DNA of 64,000 bases from Echinostoma caproni (lineage: Eukaryota > Platyhelminthes > Trematoda > Plagiorchiida > Echinostomatidae). Below, one piece after another: positions 34,930 through 46,799 of the stretch (its first letter is position 1; each line of letters opens with the position of its first letter). The notes below the pieces were generated by a model that did no database searches, was not told where the DNA came from, and saw only the letters and a list, made by a program, of their open reading frames with translations. The DNA lies in assembly GCA_900618425.1 (NCBI GenBank), contig UZAN01040532.1, forward strand, positions 3,923 through 67,922, read 5' to 3'. The position numbers were made by a program, and so were the translations under genes.

Positions 34930-36310
34930 GCACACAGATTGTGTACTGCGTGTTGACCATAAATGTTCACCTTCTTTGCCTCATGCCAATTAGGCCCAAT
35001 CGGTCCTCATCTTGTATACATTTTGAGCTTGAAAGCAATCAGTGAAGTTCGCTTCACTGTATCTCGCTGTATGCTGATACTGATGATGACCATGGAAAAA
35101 GCAGCGGGTCGTTTCTTCATAGGCACACATTGTACCATGGTTGCTCATCCCTTCGTCATTCAATTATGAGTAAATAAATCCTGATCAATGGCGAAAACAA
35201 CAAGATTGGAACACAGTTTCCTGACAAACAGGTAAAATTAAAAACATTTTCTCGGAGAGAAATTGAACCGAAAGCCTACGGTATCCTTATTAGTTTTGTG
35301 CTGTCTGTTGGCAGTCGACAGAACATGCATCATCTCACATGTAATAGAACCCCTAACGGATATGATCTCCTGCAATTTGCTAGGTATGGCCCAATATCAT
35401 ACCTGACCTAGTAGGGTCTTAGGCGCCCAACTGTTTCCAGCTCCCGACAGTTCGATTTCCTGTTTCACCAGAATAATTTAGGTCCTAGTGACTGTAGAAT
35501 CCACATGGTCTGCTGTTCTCGGTACAAGAGTGCGTGGTAAAAGTACAGAATAGTATATAATGAAATGCAAGTCATGCGGTTAAGATCAAACACAATCGTA
35601 TCTATAGTGTTTAGTTTTCAAGGACAACGGGATTCCTCATTCTTTCTAGTATGAGCAACAGAGTATTAGGAAATAAATCCGTTACCTTGCCATGTGTGTG
35701 CATGCATAAGGGAAACGCATAAAGTTGACCCAATAAATCGGAGTACTTTATTAGATACCGATTCATTGGAGTGTGTCGCAGAAGCCCTCACTAGGTTCAG
35801 ATCGAAGTTTATGGTCGGCAGTCAAGGGCTAAGGTGAGTCCCGCAAACAGAAATATCGCAGATGACGGTCATGACTGTGCAGTAACAATCAACAGTGTTA
35901 ACTTCGTGTAGTGATGCGTTTTCTTGGTAGCAATATGGAATGAGAGAATGTCAATCAGGTTAGTAGGTATCTGGGTCAGCAAGCCTACCAAGGTAACATC
36001 AGACTTGTTTCATGAAGAAGCATTGCACCAGTAAATGAGGATCGAAAAATAGTGAAATTTAATCAGATTTTGTTTTATTCCGGTACATGTTTGATTAGTT
36101 CTGTGCCAGAGTGTCTACCTCAACATTTTATCTGTTAAGTATTTACGAGAATAAAAAAACAAGAGCGTACCCTTCGATTGGCTGCGCTACAATTGTGTCC
36201 ACCGTTGCATTGAAATTTATTATTTAATTTTTACCATTTTCTCTCGACGTTTGTATCTCAGGGAATTATTACTACGTCTAAAGGATAGTTATTCTTCTTC
36301 TGTGTTATCC
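34930..36310. other. No recognisable feature
   Basis: Mixed composition and no gene or repeat recognised. Near 35,259, a TTGAACCG on the plus strand is a weak B-box-like match on the minus strand, not enough to call. Confidence 0.45.
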
Positions 36311-36317
36311 AACTCAC

Positions 36318-36401
36318 ATGGTTCTGACTGAACTGGATTTTCTGCTTGGAGCAAGAAACGAAAGCGTGCCGGATGGCAGACTGTGCTTGCAAACATTCCT
36401 C
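36318..36401 (-). other. Candidate 84-bp host exon, unrecognised
   Basis: Minus strand: acceptor ATCTTCACAG/GAGG and donor CAT/GTGAGT bound 84 nt, a multiple of three with no stop in phase 0. It encodes EECLQAQSAIRHAFVSCSKQ and then KIQFSQNH. GTGAGT is a consensus donor. The exon is short, and flatworm genes often have small exons, but the match may be chance. Confidence 0.25.
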
Positions 36402-36659
36402 CTGTGAAGATGACGGTTTCGTCATTAATCATTTCCAATATTTGCTAACTGCTTAGCAAACTGGCTGAACTCATCGCGTGCACACAAAAACGTAGATGAT
36501 ATGCATTCAGAATCGTGGCTCAACGAAAACATAAACATTTCGCTGGTCAGCATACTTGGTTTTGCAAGTTTTTGACAAGACAGGGAAAGAAGCAAACAGA
36601 AGTCCGCAGGTGGTGTAATAACCTACCTCAATTCCAGTTGGTGCGGCAAGTCCGAAACG

Positions 36660-37040
36660 TTGTTTGTTTTCTCCTCTTATGGTACTCAAACTAGGTTTTC
36701 CCCTTATCGGAGCACAATTATTACAAATCTATACATTGCCCCTTCTTGCTCGCAAACTGAAATTATTTCTTTTTACCATGCATTTATTCCTTTCATTACT
36801 CCCTTGGTGGACGACAATTTAATTTTAATTGTCGATGATTTTAATCACGGATCAACCCAAGCTTTACTTTCTTTCGGTCTATCAGATTTCTCTTTAACGC
36901 CCACCAGAGGAAATGCTATTTTGGTCAAACTTATTACTAATCGCCCTACTATTTTCTCTGTCAGACTGAAGGCGTCAATTTCCTCCAGTGACCACTGTTT
37001 CTTATGTCTTAGACCAAACGTTTACTGTAGATTAGCATAA
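36660..37040 (+). pseudogene. L2-like element: C-terminal half of EEP endonuclease
   Basis: An open block of 126 codons. Visible motifs: LYIAPSCSQTEIISFYH (about 36,744-36,795), ILIVDDFNHGST (about 36,826-36,860; DFN is the metal-binding motif of the endonuclease), LTPTRGNAILVKLITNRP (about 36,895-36,950) and SSSDHCFLCL (about 36,982-37,010; SDH holds the catalytic His). The N-terminal half with the first metal site is missing, so this copy is 5'-truncated. A stop at 37,038-37,040 separates it from the RT. The protein would nick genomic DNA to prime reverse transcription. Confidence 0.85.
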
Positions 37041-37301
37041 GCCGCTTTTATTCAAACAAAACAAATGAACATAACAATTTGGAACGTTTCAGCCGACAGA
37101 CTTCTTCCCCTGAAAAATTTGTTGCTATTATCTTCTCCTAATTCTCCGTTCAACAGTCTCCCTGGTCCGTTGGACATTTTACAGAAACAGCTAACGTGAT
37201 TTTCAGTTTGTGCTGTCCTATACAGAGAGTCTTTGTTCACACTGGCAGAATATACTCTCCGTGGCTAGAAGCTCTTAGAAGATAAAAAAGAACTAGCGTT
37301 C

Positions 37302-38990
37302 ATGATACGTCAAACAGATACTGTCAAACAACTTACACTGCAAATGAGGGCAGGGATCAAAAGACTTAATGCTTCATTCGCAAAGCAAGTTCTGGGAACT
37401 GCAGATGAAAGACGACTAAGGAAAGGGATCAGATTTCTTTGCGGACAGAAGAAACGGAAAACGAACAAAATTATTGACGTAAACACCCTCACTGCCGCAT
37501 TAATTTATCCTTCGAATGAAATCCTGTCTACGTACCCTACATATCACTTATCTACCATAGACCCGGTCATCCATGAGGAGGTCTATCATCTTCTTAAAAC
37601 TACGAAAATCATGAACGCAGTTGGCCTCGATATTTTATCTTCCTCATTACTCAAATATGGCGCTGGCTCAGTCACAGAGATGTTTACGTCCTTTATTTAC
37701 CAATCCATCACAGGTGTTTGATTCTGGATTCATGGTGACCGTCCATCATTGTTCCTATTCCTAAATCACCATCTAGTACGCTTCCGTCCTATCGCCATTA
37801 CCTCAACTGGACTTAAACGTGAAGAGCGCACCATTCTCACCCGCTGGCAATCTGGTATTTTTGTTCCCATTGTCCCTCTCCAGTTTGCGCACAAGCCAAC
37901 TAGATCCACTTTGGATGCCGTCTCTTCAACTATGCACTTTATTTGCAAATCTTTAGATAGCTCTCAAAAGTCGGTTCGTTGTCTTTTCCTTGACTATTCC
38001 TCGGCTTTCCATTCTGTTCCACGATCTCTTCACCTGCGAAAGTTGGAGTCATTCGGTTGCCCCACCAACTTTTTGTCATGGTTGAAAGATTATTTCACAA
38101 GAAGGACTCAAAGGAAAAAAGCAAACAGCACTAATTTTAAACCGTTATTGAATAATTCTGGAGTCCCTCAGGGTGCTGTGCTCTCCTCCCATCTATTTCC
38201 GACTTTCATCATTCACTCACTCTCAATCCCGCCAGCCAAAACCTTCAAGCATGCTGATGATGTGGTCGTATATCAAGCCATCACAAACCAATCGGACATA
38301 GAATCATTTTCCAATTTTCGTTGCAATCATTTCCGAACCAATCCGGTCTCCGGCTGAGTACTTCTAAATGCTTTGAATGAACTTTTAGTCTTTCTCGATC
38401 CGAATACCCCCTTGGAACCCTGAGTCATCGATTTCTTACCCATCACCAGAACATATACCGCGAAATACCTAGGAGTTACCACAGATAGCAATCTACAGTG
38501 ATCCTCTTATGTGCTAGCCTGTGTTGGTAGACTACGTCGTTTATGTTTTCAAATACGCAAGCTACGAAAATTTCTAGTGAGGAATGAAACTGTATGTTTC
38601 TTTGTTTATCAATGCATTTTTCCTATCATACTTTATTGTTCGCCAGTTATTTTTCCTGAACTACTTAGCAAGGACTTAGTTACTCTACTTCACGGTTTAG
38701 TAATCATCAGCCGTGATTTTCTTATTCCTTTAAACTCTTTTATCACAAAATTGTGTAATTTGCATATCAATTCATGTGTGAATTTTGTCCATAAGATACT
38801 CAAGGACCCCAGTCATCCACTCAGTCCCGATTTATCTGCTTACCGTTCCCACTCTTCAACCCGATCCAATTTTCGCTGCTTGCTCTCCAGCATAAACATT
38901 TGTCGCAACTCAACGATGCCCTATCTGGCTCGTATTCTCACTGACACGATGCGAATCCGTAACGAACTAATTTCAAACTTAGAAAGATGA
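37302..38990 (+). pseudogene. L2-like element: reverse transcriptase and C-terminal domain
   Basis: RT motifs in order: KTTKIMNAVGLDILSSSLLK (about 37,596-37,655), RPIAITSTGLK (about 37,787-37,819), CLFLDYSSAFHSVPRSLHLR (about 37,981-38,040; first catalytic Asp present), NNSGVPQGAVLSS (about 38,152-38,190), TFKHADDVVVYQA (about 38,240-38,277; YADD has become HADD), AKYLGVTTDSNLQ (about 38,460-38,498), VYQCIFPIILYCSPVIFPEL, LNSFITKLCNLHINSC and a C-terminal YLARILTDTMRIRNE. In-frame stops at 37,719, 38,355, 38,421 and 38,499 are all TGA; the last one stands where the family has Trp. A small compensated frameshift lies near 37,730-37,790. It is the youngest-looking element in the window. Confidence 0.9.
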
Positions 38991-39340
38991 ACAACTATTT
39001 AAGTTTTATCGTTATTGTATATTAGTTTTCATTTCATTTTTTATCCCATTGCAAAGGTGAACACATATTTGGCTGAAATGTAGACACAGTCGCTTGAACA
39101 AATCATGTATAATACAATACATTAAACAGCAATTGCTATGGAACTTTATGGAACATATATCAAATGCATTCATGAGCTTTTCGTCCATTTCAAAACAACT
39201 TAAACTTAAACTGCCACTATCTGGTTTCTTTTTTGTTTCAAAACCAACGTGCCTGTTATTCGTATTGATGATACAACCATGACAGAAAATTCTGTCGCAG
39301 CAGTGTATATTTCGAAATGATTGTGCCCTAATGGTCTTAC

Positions 39341-39436
39341 GTGATTCTCAACTGGAGTAACTGAAAATCTTTTGACATCCAGCTGCGACAGCGATCGCAG
39401 TTGTCCAGTTAAATTGCTCTCTCTCTCTATATCTGA
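39341..39436 (-). other. Candidate 96-bp host exon, unrecognised
   Basis: Minus strand: acceptor CAGTACACCCAG/TCAG and donor AATCAC/GTAAGA bound 96 nt, again a multiple of three and open in phase 0. It encodes SDIERESNLTGQLRSLSQLD then VKRFSVTPVENH. The surrounding open stretch runs 39,460-39,206. Charged, helix-like composition. No family recognised; the acceptor has a weak pyrimidine tract. Confidence 0.25.
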
Positions 39437-39439
39437 CTG

Positions 39440-42400
39440 GGTGTACTGTTGTCTTTGCACACACTAGTAAGTTGTATATGACTGGGTACGTTACTTGACA
39501 TAACAAAACAAGAGTCGAGTGATTTCATTGTTCCAGAATACGGATTATTGTATATGGCGTCCTGCTTATTAGACTTACAGGGGAGACGATGTTCCTAGTT
39601 AGGCGACGTTTGCAGAATAACAGACAATCAATCGACTCATTGTCTCACCAAGTGACTGTTTAGATCACCGTTAGTTGAGTTCGGTCGGGTTTTCCCTACC
39701 TATTTATTTTGTTCCTGAATTTAGTTGCATCGATTAAAGCAGTTCGGTCCCCCCATAGTGGAACGGTTTCGTCTGACTCAGTTATAGGATAAGGGGTTTG
39801 CGAAGTAAACGTGCCACTAGAAGATGTCCAGTCGTCTTGGCTAGCAATGAAAACAGGACTCACAAATCTAGAACTATTGCCGAGGAATATTGATTGATAA
39901 ACAAATTTGCAACCGGCTTCCGTTGTATTTTGTTGCGTTGCAATGAATTCTGCCTAATCGATGATGTGTATATTCACCGTTATGGTGAAATATATAAATG
40001 ATGCAATCATCATATCTAACATCGGTAATGTTAACCATCTAGCAAATTTAATGATAAGTTCTTGCGTATGGCTTAGAAAACGATGAAGTTTGGGTAGTGT
40101 CGAAATATGGTTCGTTTACGACCTGCCTCGTAGTGGAAATTGGATCTGGTTGTGAAATGCTAAAGCAGGTAGGCAGACCAAGATGAACACTATGTGTGGT
40201 GTTTTTGTGAGTGTTTTCAGCAAAGTTCTCACAGGATGGCGACGCATCAAGATGATACCGTGTTGTAATTAAAATATTAATGAGAATAAGACAAACACGA
40301 TAAAAATTGTCCATCCAAAGTGACAGCCAAGAAAACCAAATATTTGATAGAAAAGTGGCAATGGTAGACAAAGGAGCAGATAAACAAATGCTTCCCTCAA
40401 AACTATCTCGGTTCAGGAATCCGGAGATAAATTTGACGTGTCATGACCAACGCGGATTTTTTCGTAAGAAGGCCACCATGAAGGAATTTCTGTTGCGACT
40501 CTTAGATGTTTTTGCATTAAGCGAATTTTTATGGGGCTGCTGAAGTGATTATAGAGGGTTTCAGTGGGTACTGAGACAACGTTTCAGGCATATTGCGGCG
40601 TTTATGTAGTAACCAGGTTAATCTGAAAATGTCTGTGCTTGTGATGAACTATTAGAAAATAACGTCATTTTAGACAACCTTAAGTGGTCTATCGTCGGAA
40701 CATATCATATAATATCACCGACGTATCTAAACATTTGACTGGAGTGTTATAAGGAAAATTACCCATCGATCATACAAATAGTCATTAAAATGAAGGAGTT
40801 CCAAGTTACTGACTAGCGGTTTAAAATTAGCTCAATTGTTTTTATTTTCTGGAGCCTTTCTAAGAACTTGTATTTTTCAAACGTCAAAGATGTGACGAAA
40901 CAACCAACGGATTGTAACCTTTGGAAATGAGTTTGTGCAATGTATTGAAAAAATCTAGTTATAATTTGGTTAGAAGCTAAGAGTATATTTGATAAAGCAC
41001 CTCAAGTTTTACTATTAGAGTAGAGACAGCGTTAAACGTATACTTGTTTGGTTTTTACTCAAATGTATCGAGGACACTAGGAACTCGAATGTCGGCAAGT
41101 GAATGGGTGGGTATAGTGTATTCTGATTATTCTAGTCGGGTAAAGCGGCTGCAATTAAATGATAGCGTCTGGACACAATGTGAGACGCCAAAGATTTGGG
41201 AATTGAAACAACTGTGAACGGCTTTCACAAGTGAGGGCTCCAAATGGCGACAATCGATTAATAGTAGAGGCCGTTAATATCTATGTAAGGAGGCTAGTGA
41301 TATGTTCTACCATGGCTGAGGACAGACCATCTGGTGATCAGATGATTAACTGACGCCTTATTTTAAAAACAATTTCATGGTAAGCAAGCTGCTCATATTG
41401 ATGGATCTAACCGCTAATGGTTTCTTCATTGCGCGGTTAAAAAGACTTTGTTACATGCCACCAATCAATTTATGGGAGTTATACATAGGTCCCATAAACC
41501 AAAGCTCAGTTAACAATAGTTTCAGCCATGTACAAAGTTATCAAAAACAAGAAGAAAAAGAACGGTTTACCAAAACCATCGTGAGACGAGCTGATGACCG
41601 GTCGTAAGCAAAATAAGACAGCACTGATTGTTAACTGCCATGCATCGAAAAGAGGGATTCGAGGATCGACATGAAACAGTCAGGAGGTCAATAATAGCAA
41701 TGAGACGAAAGAAAAATAAATCTTAAAAATTTCGGCACCAGGTGCAGTTTATCTAAGTTATTATTCCACCTATTAGCGTTGTCATTCTCCTTTTTCCTTT
41801 CACTGGGGACTCAAAAAGCCGGTTTTTGATCTAGCAAATATCAATTTCCTCCGTAATTAACCATGTTTCCTGAGATTGTATCAGGAAGAGGTTCATGTAC
41901 ACCCAACGGGTTGATAGACCAATAAGATTAACTATTTTCATAACCAAAACGTTTAATGCTGGAATTTGTGTGGATAAATAACCCACAATAAGCAAAAATA
42001 TAAGTGATAGTATTGAATAAACGTTGACCTGATGTATCAAACGTTAAACCTAAAGTATCTAACTATAAGAAATTTGTAAAGTCATATTGTTTCCTCCCGA
42101 AAGAATGTGTACATCATCAGTAATGCGGTGGAGAAATACATCTTGGGCAAATTAAAAAGCAAACAAAAACAAATGAGTACCTAGTCAAATGCTTCTAGTA
42201 AAAACTAGAAGCACCACTGCTATTCTGCAAACAGCGAAGGACTCCATCTTTCCTTTTTCCTTTGTTTGAAGGACATGATAGGTTAAAAAGCCCCAAATAA
42301 GGATATGATAGTTTTGAACTCGTCTTTATATCGAGAACCGCCATTTTAAGCACGAAAATTGCATTGAATATTCAGTCACGCCTTTTATTTATTTCTCTCT

Positions 42401-43960
42401 TGGATCACATCAAAAGTTCTAATAAATAGTGGTTGCTGCTTGAAATCTGAAATACTCACTATTCCCAGACTTGTTCCTTTGGCGATTGCATAAAACAGGG
42501 AGTTCTGTAGCAGTTACGGTGTAGTTGTTTTAAACTCGTCATATATTTTTAATACACGTCAATAAATTCCAGAAAGCAATGAACCTGTTCGGTGGTTGAT
42601 GATGGGCTGGATTTATGACCACAATCTCAGAGGGCGATGGCGTTTTGTCTTAGGGAAAAGCCTCCGTGAATAAACGTTGATAAACAATGACTGGAGGTTC
42701 CCGAGATGAAAGGAGAATAATTCGTCGAGCGAAAATTAAGCTGAAGAATGCACCAGCACCTCCACCGTGGCTAACATTCTCCATTTTCTTTGTATAATGC
42801 AACAATTGAAACACAGAGTCCTCATTCGAAGGCATTTCATTTATTTGCACGTTTACTATATTGCAGTATATAGAGTGCAATTCTTATACGAGAAAGTTTT
42901 GAGAGCTGTTATGTGCTAGTGGAGATTATTTTGTCAGCTTTACGAACGACAAAAGCCGGAAAAAGGATCTGTACAATTATCAAATGAGTTTTAAGCTTTG
43001 GTGTTGGTCGTTAGTGGTTTGCACTTTGAAACACGCGTGATTCATCTATATGTGACCATTTTTGAAACCGATCAGATAAAGTGGCAATAGAGAGGGCCAA
43101 TTGTATCCAAAGCCACATAATGAAAGGCATGAACTGTGCACCTATGAAATGCTGTGGTCAGTTATTAAACTGCTATCCCCAATGATGCCACCTGTTGTAG
43201 CCAGTTGCAATTAGGCTTAGCAATGTGTGCTGACATGACCTAGATATCGAATTCGGTTCAAATAGAGAAAATGATCAATCTGCGACAGCATCTTCAATCT
43301 CCCTTGCAGCTGAAACAAAATCAGAACTGAATGCGTGAAGCCCACGGAATCGATTTGATAAAATTTTGCTCCTTATCAGAATAGTAGTTGAAGGAAGGCA
43401 GCTCTATATTTTTTATGAATATAAGTTGGTGTTTTATCTCTTTGGGCATGCATAACACGATCTCATTGTTGAGATTACTGTTTCCATGGATGTTTAATTA
43501 GCTTCATTGTATTACTCCGACCCCTGTTCGTTCCATTTTAATTTGATTTCCGATGTTGGTAGATTAATTGCACAATATTGAGGTTTGCATTTTATTTGTA
43601 GCTCTGCAAAGTTGATTTGTCCATGATTGAGCAGAATATCATATTTTCGCAAAACAACTTTGAATACTGTGGAAAGGTGAATTTCTTCTGTTGATCAAGC
43701 AAACAGGGAAGCATTTTAGTGATGGAATCATCCGCTCTTAGTCATCGAGTTCCACCGGGGAACGAATAACGTTTCCATCAGTATAACTTAGTTCATAGAC
43801 GGAAACCAAAGTCCACATAAGAAGGTATCATTAAAGAGTAGAACACTCCATGGCAGGCCTGAAAAGTGATTTTTGTTCTATCACTAAACCTAGAGGGTGA
43901 ATTCGAAGGAAAATTGAAATTAATGGTGATACGAATTAGTTAGGCTTCTGGACTACTGAG
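39440..43960. other. Long stretch without recognisable genes
   Basis: A minus-strand ATG at 40,311 opens 88 codons (to 40,048) starting MDNFYRVCLILINILITT, which is signal-peptide-like; no splice or family support. At 42,692-42,790 the plus strand opens MTGGSRDERRIIRRAKIKLK then NAPAPPPW, also unsupported. Near 43,250 a GGTTCAAAT resembles a B box. Otherwise A+T-rich with nothing recognised. Confidence 0.4.
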
Positions 43961-43965
43961 AACGC

Positions 43966-44169
43966 CTAGGCCCCAGGTATATCCCCACGTCCCCAAATTA
44001 TAGACGTCTGAAAACCACTGGGACTCCCGACTAGGATTTCTCGGGCGTGCACATTTACCGATGCAGAGATCCTCAGAACATCCTTTTTCACAGCAAATGC
44101 ATACCTACCATTCCAGATGTATTGGTCAGCCACTTGATGTGGAATGAACTTTTCATATATCACTCTCAT
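43966..44169 (-). other. Possible host exon, weak integrin-alpha resemblance
   Basis: Minus-strand open stretch. YAFAVKKDVLRISASVNV then REILVGSPSGFQTSIIWGRG resembles the integrin alpha beta-propeller pattern in which a strand ending in (I/V)L(V/G)G(A/S)P is followed by G and aromatic residues. Integrin alpha chains are cell-surface matrix receptors. A pyrimidine-rich tract (CTCTCTCTCTGTACCACCTT) and ATGAG near 44,170 could be the acceptor. Candidate donors (AG/GTATGC near 44,103; TCG/GTAAAT near 44,059) would end the exon before the integrin-like part, which weakens the case. Chance is quite possible. Confidence 0.2.
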
Positions 44170-45180
44170 ACAGTGACGGAAGGTGGTACAGAGAGAGAGC
44201 CCCGGCTAGCGAACGAATAATTATTGGGGCCGATCCAACCAGGTGTACAGACATAGCAGCTGGAAGTACTTCGCGAAACAATGTGGACTAACATTCGAAA
44301 CGAACGAATCGACAGTTGAAGCCCGACGGACAATCCGCATCTAGCCAGAAAGATATCCACCGAATGCCACAACGTCGGAGTTGTCCGTCAACGTATCTCG
44401 TGCTACGATCGGGTCAAACAAGTCGGAAGAAGAGGAAACGTATGTGCCAAGTGCGAACCAAAACCAACAGGAATGGACCAACAGAATGAGGCATGATACA
44501 TCCTGCCGCGCGTTTTAGAATTGATTGTATATAATCGAACGCATACACCGGTTGCTTTTGAATTGAATCAATAAACGTTTTGCCAGTCGACTCGCCTTCT
44601 CGTTACAATATTATTTCACGCGTTCTTTTTATAGCATTCTGCTGAACTTTGTCTTTATTTGTGATCTGCTTTTTGTGCATTGGATTTCGTCATGGCCTCC
44701 AAAGTTGAATATGTAACACATAAAAGGATATCGGTAAAAGATTGTGAACCTCAAATTCAGTGTTATTTTTTCTTGTCGTTTCGCATAACTAACTAACTGT
44801 TTCTTTTCCCGTCTCTAAAACACCGCAGTGAACAAATCAGTTTGCTATCCAGGCTTTGATTAAAACACTCCTTATTTTTATTCGAGACGATTTGTGAATC
44901 TGAACTGTTTGGATGAGTGTAATTCCTTACCGGATCTCGTGAAGGATTTGGAATTCCTCACTGTGGGGTAAACATGCGGCAACGTGTTTTGCTTTTATCA
45001 GAGAGCGGCCAGGATAATTGATCTAGTTATTGTTGCGCATCGACGTGTTCAGTATTGTAAATATATATGAATGCAAAAGTCCAGGGTTTTAACATTTTAT
45101 ACGATCCTAATAGGGTAAGAAAACGGATTGCCAATCAAAATCTCAGCTGGTTACGTGTAACACGTCAGTAAAACCACCAC
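44170..45180. other. No recognisable feature
   Basis: 44,200-44,530 is less A+T-rich than its surroundings and has long open runs in several frames, but nothing I recognise. At 45,087-45,116 a 30-nt block between TCCAG and GTAAGA encodes GFNILYDPNR; too short to call. Confidence 0.35.
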
Positions 45181-45183
45181 CAC

Positions 45184-45437
45184 TTTTTTTTATTGCACAC
45201 CTATGTGTGATGAACAGCAGACGAGGGGAACCCCATATTCACGAGGACCTGCTGTTCAGTGGCTGAAATCGGCAACCTAAGCCCCGGAACTTGGAGTGGC
45301 GAACCACATAAGGCCCCGATAGGTTAGATGTGGTATTGAACCGGACGACAGCAGAGCCGCCTACCCTAAAGTCGGGTGGCGGNCAAAGCACGCCGGTGAC
45401 AGCGACTAAACCACTGCGCCACCACCACCACCACCAC
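45184..45437 (-). mobile_element. SINE-A copy 2
   Basis: Minus strand, from GGTGGCGCAGTGGTTTAGTC to a tail AATAAAAAAAAGT. Body as in the 9.2 kb copy. An N at 45,383 stands where the 9.2 kb copy has about 30 extra bases. Both ends abut GTG repeats; AGTGGTGGTGGT occurs on each side and could be a target-site duplication or simply the pre-existing (GTG)n array. Confidence 0.8.
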
Positions 45438-45651
45438 TGCTACTACAAAATGCGAAAGGATTTCCGAAGATAAAGTGAAGAAATTCGCGCGAATTTCTTG
45501 AAAATGGAATGTGTAACGCTGAAAAAAGTTGCGAATTGACGTCACGCCCAAATGTATCCAAGCAGTTTATCATAGAGGTATGAAAATCCCATTGATCGAT
45601 AAATTTGTGGAAGCTTACTTTTTTAAGCAGACTCCAATAAAACGATAACGT

Positions 45652-45945
45652 TTAAGTACGTTTGATTCCATTGTATGTTTTTTTATTGGGATCCTTTGAA
45701 TTTAGCAAAACAATTTTATATATATTGATGGGGATAGTAGAGCAGGCGTTGACCAAAAGAGTACATAACAACTGATGTAGTAAGCTTTCATTTTTTGTAC
45801 TGCTTGTTATCTCCTCCCTATTTAAAACATGAGGTGCTGTAGAAAAGTGTGTATGTTGGTCTAGGAGTTCTATCTCCTTAAGCTTTTCCCATTTTAAAAT
45901 TTGAATCTGGTTTGCCGAAAACTCATCGTAATTTCCTGGTAATTT
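45652..45945 (-). other. Unrecognised open stretch, possible exon
   Basis: Minus strand, following a possible acceptor TAAATTACCAG. Encodes NYDEFSANQIQILKWEKLKE, then IELLDQHTHFSTAPHVL and SLLHQLLCTLLVNACSTIP. Reads like a helical protein but has no good donor and no family match. Confidence 0.2.
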
Positions 45946-45974
45946 ACATTTTTTAGGTCTAGCAAATATCAAAA

Positions 45975-46645
45975 TCCTAGGATAGCTTTTAGTATTGGCA
46001 ATTTTTCCGATCCTTAGAATGGATCCATGTGTTTGATCTATTTGAACTACGACAGTCGAAGTGATGTGTTGCTACAGATTTTGTACATTAAACTCCAATA
46101 AAGGTTTTACTCTCTTTCTTTCTGTTCTACTCGGTCCCATTAATTCAGTCTGCCTACTTGTACTCTTGGGGCACCCGAGGAGTGATTAAAACTGTTGTGA
46201 AATGCGGAACAATTAGGAGTTCAGAGGAACATGTCAGATGCTGGTTATAGGTTTAGGAACACGCACTTGCATTGGACAAGCAAAAACACAACAATTATGT
46301 TTTGTACTTTCATTCGAACGGATTCCTCTGATCCCAATGGTAAACATTACACAGGATTGGATTCACCGTAAACTGATAATGACCTTTGAATAGTATTTCT
46401 TATTTAATTGACGAACGTATGCTTGGATTTTTTTGTCGTCGGTAAACTGAGCTCTTTCGAGTTACCCGCACATATATTTTTTCGCTCAAATATGTATCAT
46501 CTCTTTTTCCGCAGACATTTCAAGGATGTTTCCGTAAAACGAATACATGTTTTCTTCAACTCAGGGATCTGATCCGATAGGATAAAAATGTATCTTTATT
46601 GGAGGAACTAAGGGTTTTGTTTCGGTTATATGATGAATTCGTCGT
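45975..46645. other. No recognisable feature
   Basis: A+T-rich, nothing recognised. Confidence 0.5.
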
Positions 46646-46649
46646 CACC

Positions 46650-46797
46650 GAGTAGGTAGCATGGTTGCGTTCTAGCTGTGAGGTCCAGATTTCGATCCCC
46701 AGTTCGGTCGACGGACTCGCACTGCTGATGATATCCAATCTGGTTAATAGAGCTGTTCACTGCTTACTAGCCTTCCAGCTCATGCCTTATTTACACG
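46650..46797 (+). mobile_element. SINE-B copy 3
   Basis: Begins GGTAGCATGGTTGCGTTCT (A-box-like TAGCATGG), has B box GATTTCGATCC (46,688-46,698), then GGTCGACGGACTCGCACTG, the core CTGATGA (46,725-46,731), 14 nt, AATAG (46,746-46,750), AGCTGTTCACTGCTTACTAG and tail CTCATGCCTTATTTACACG. Flanks show no obvious duplication. Confidence 0.7.
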
Positions 46798-46799
46798 AA

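Larger units (their letters stand above)
36660..39060 (+). mobile_element. L2-like non-LTR retrotransposon, best preserved copy (copy 4)
   Basis: Element with EN C-terminal half (36,660-37,040), linker, RT (37,302-38,400) and C-terminal domain (to about 38,988, stop TGA), then a 3' tail shared with the 15.3 kb copy. Most of it stays in one frame. Domain details are in the two entries below. Confidence 0.85.
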
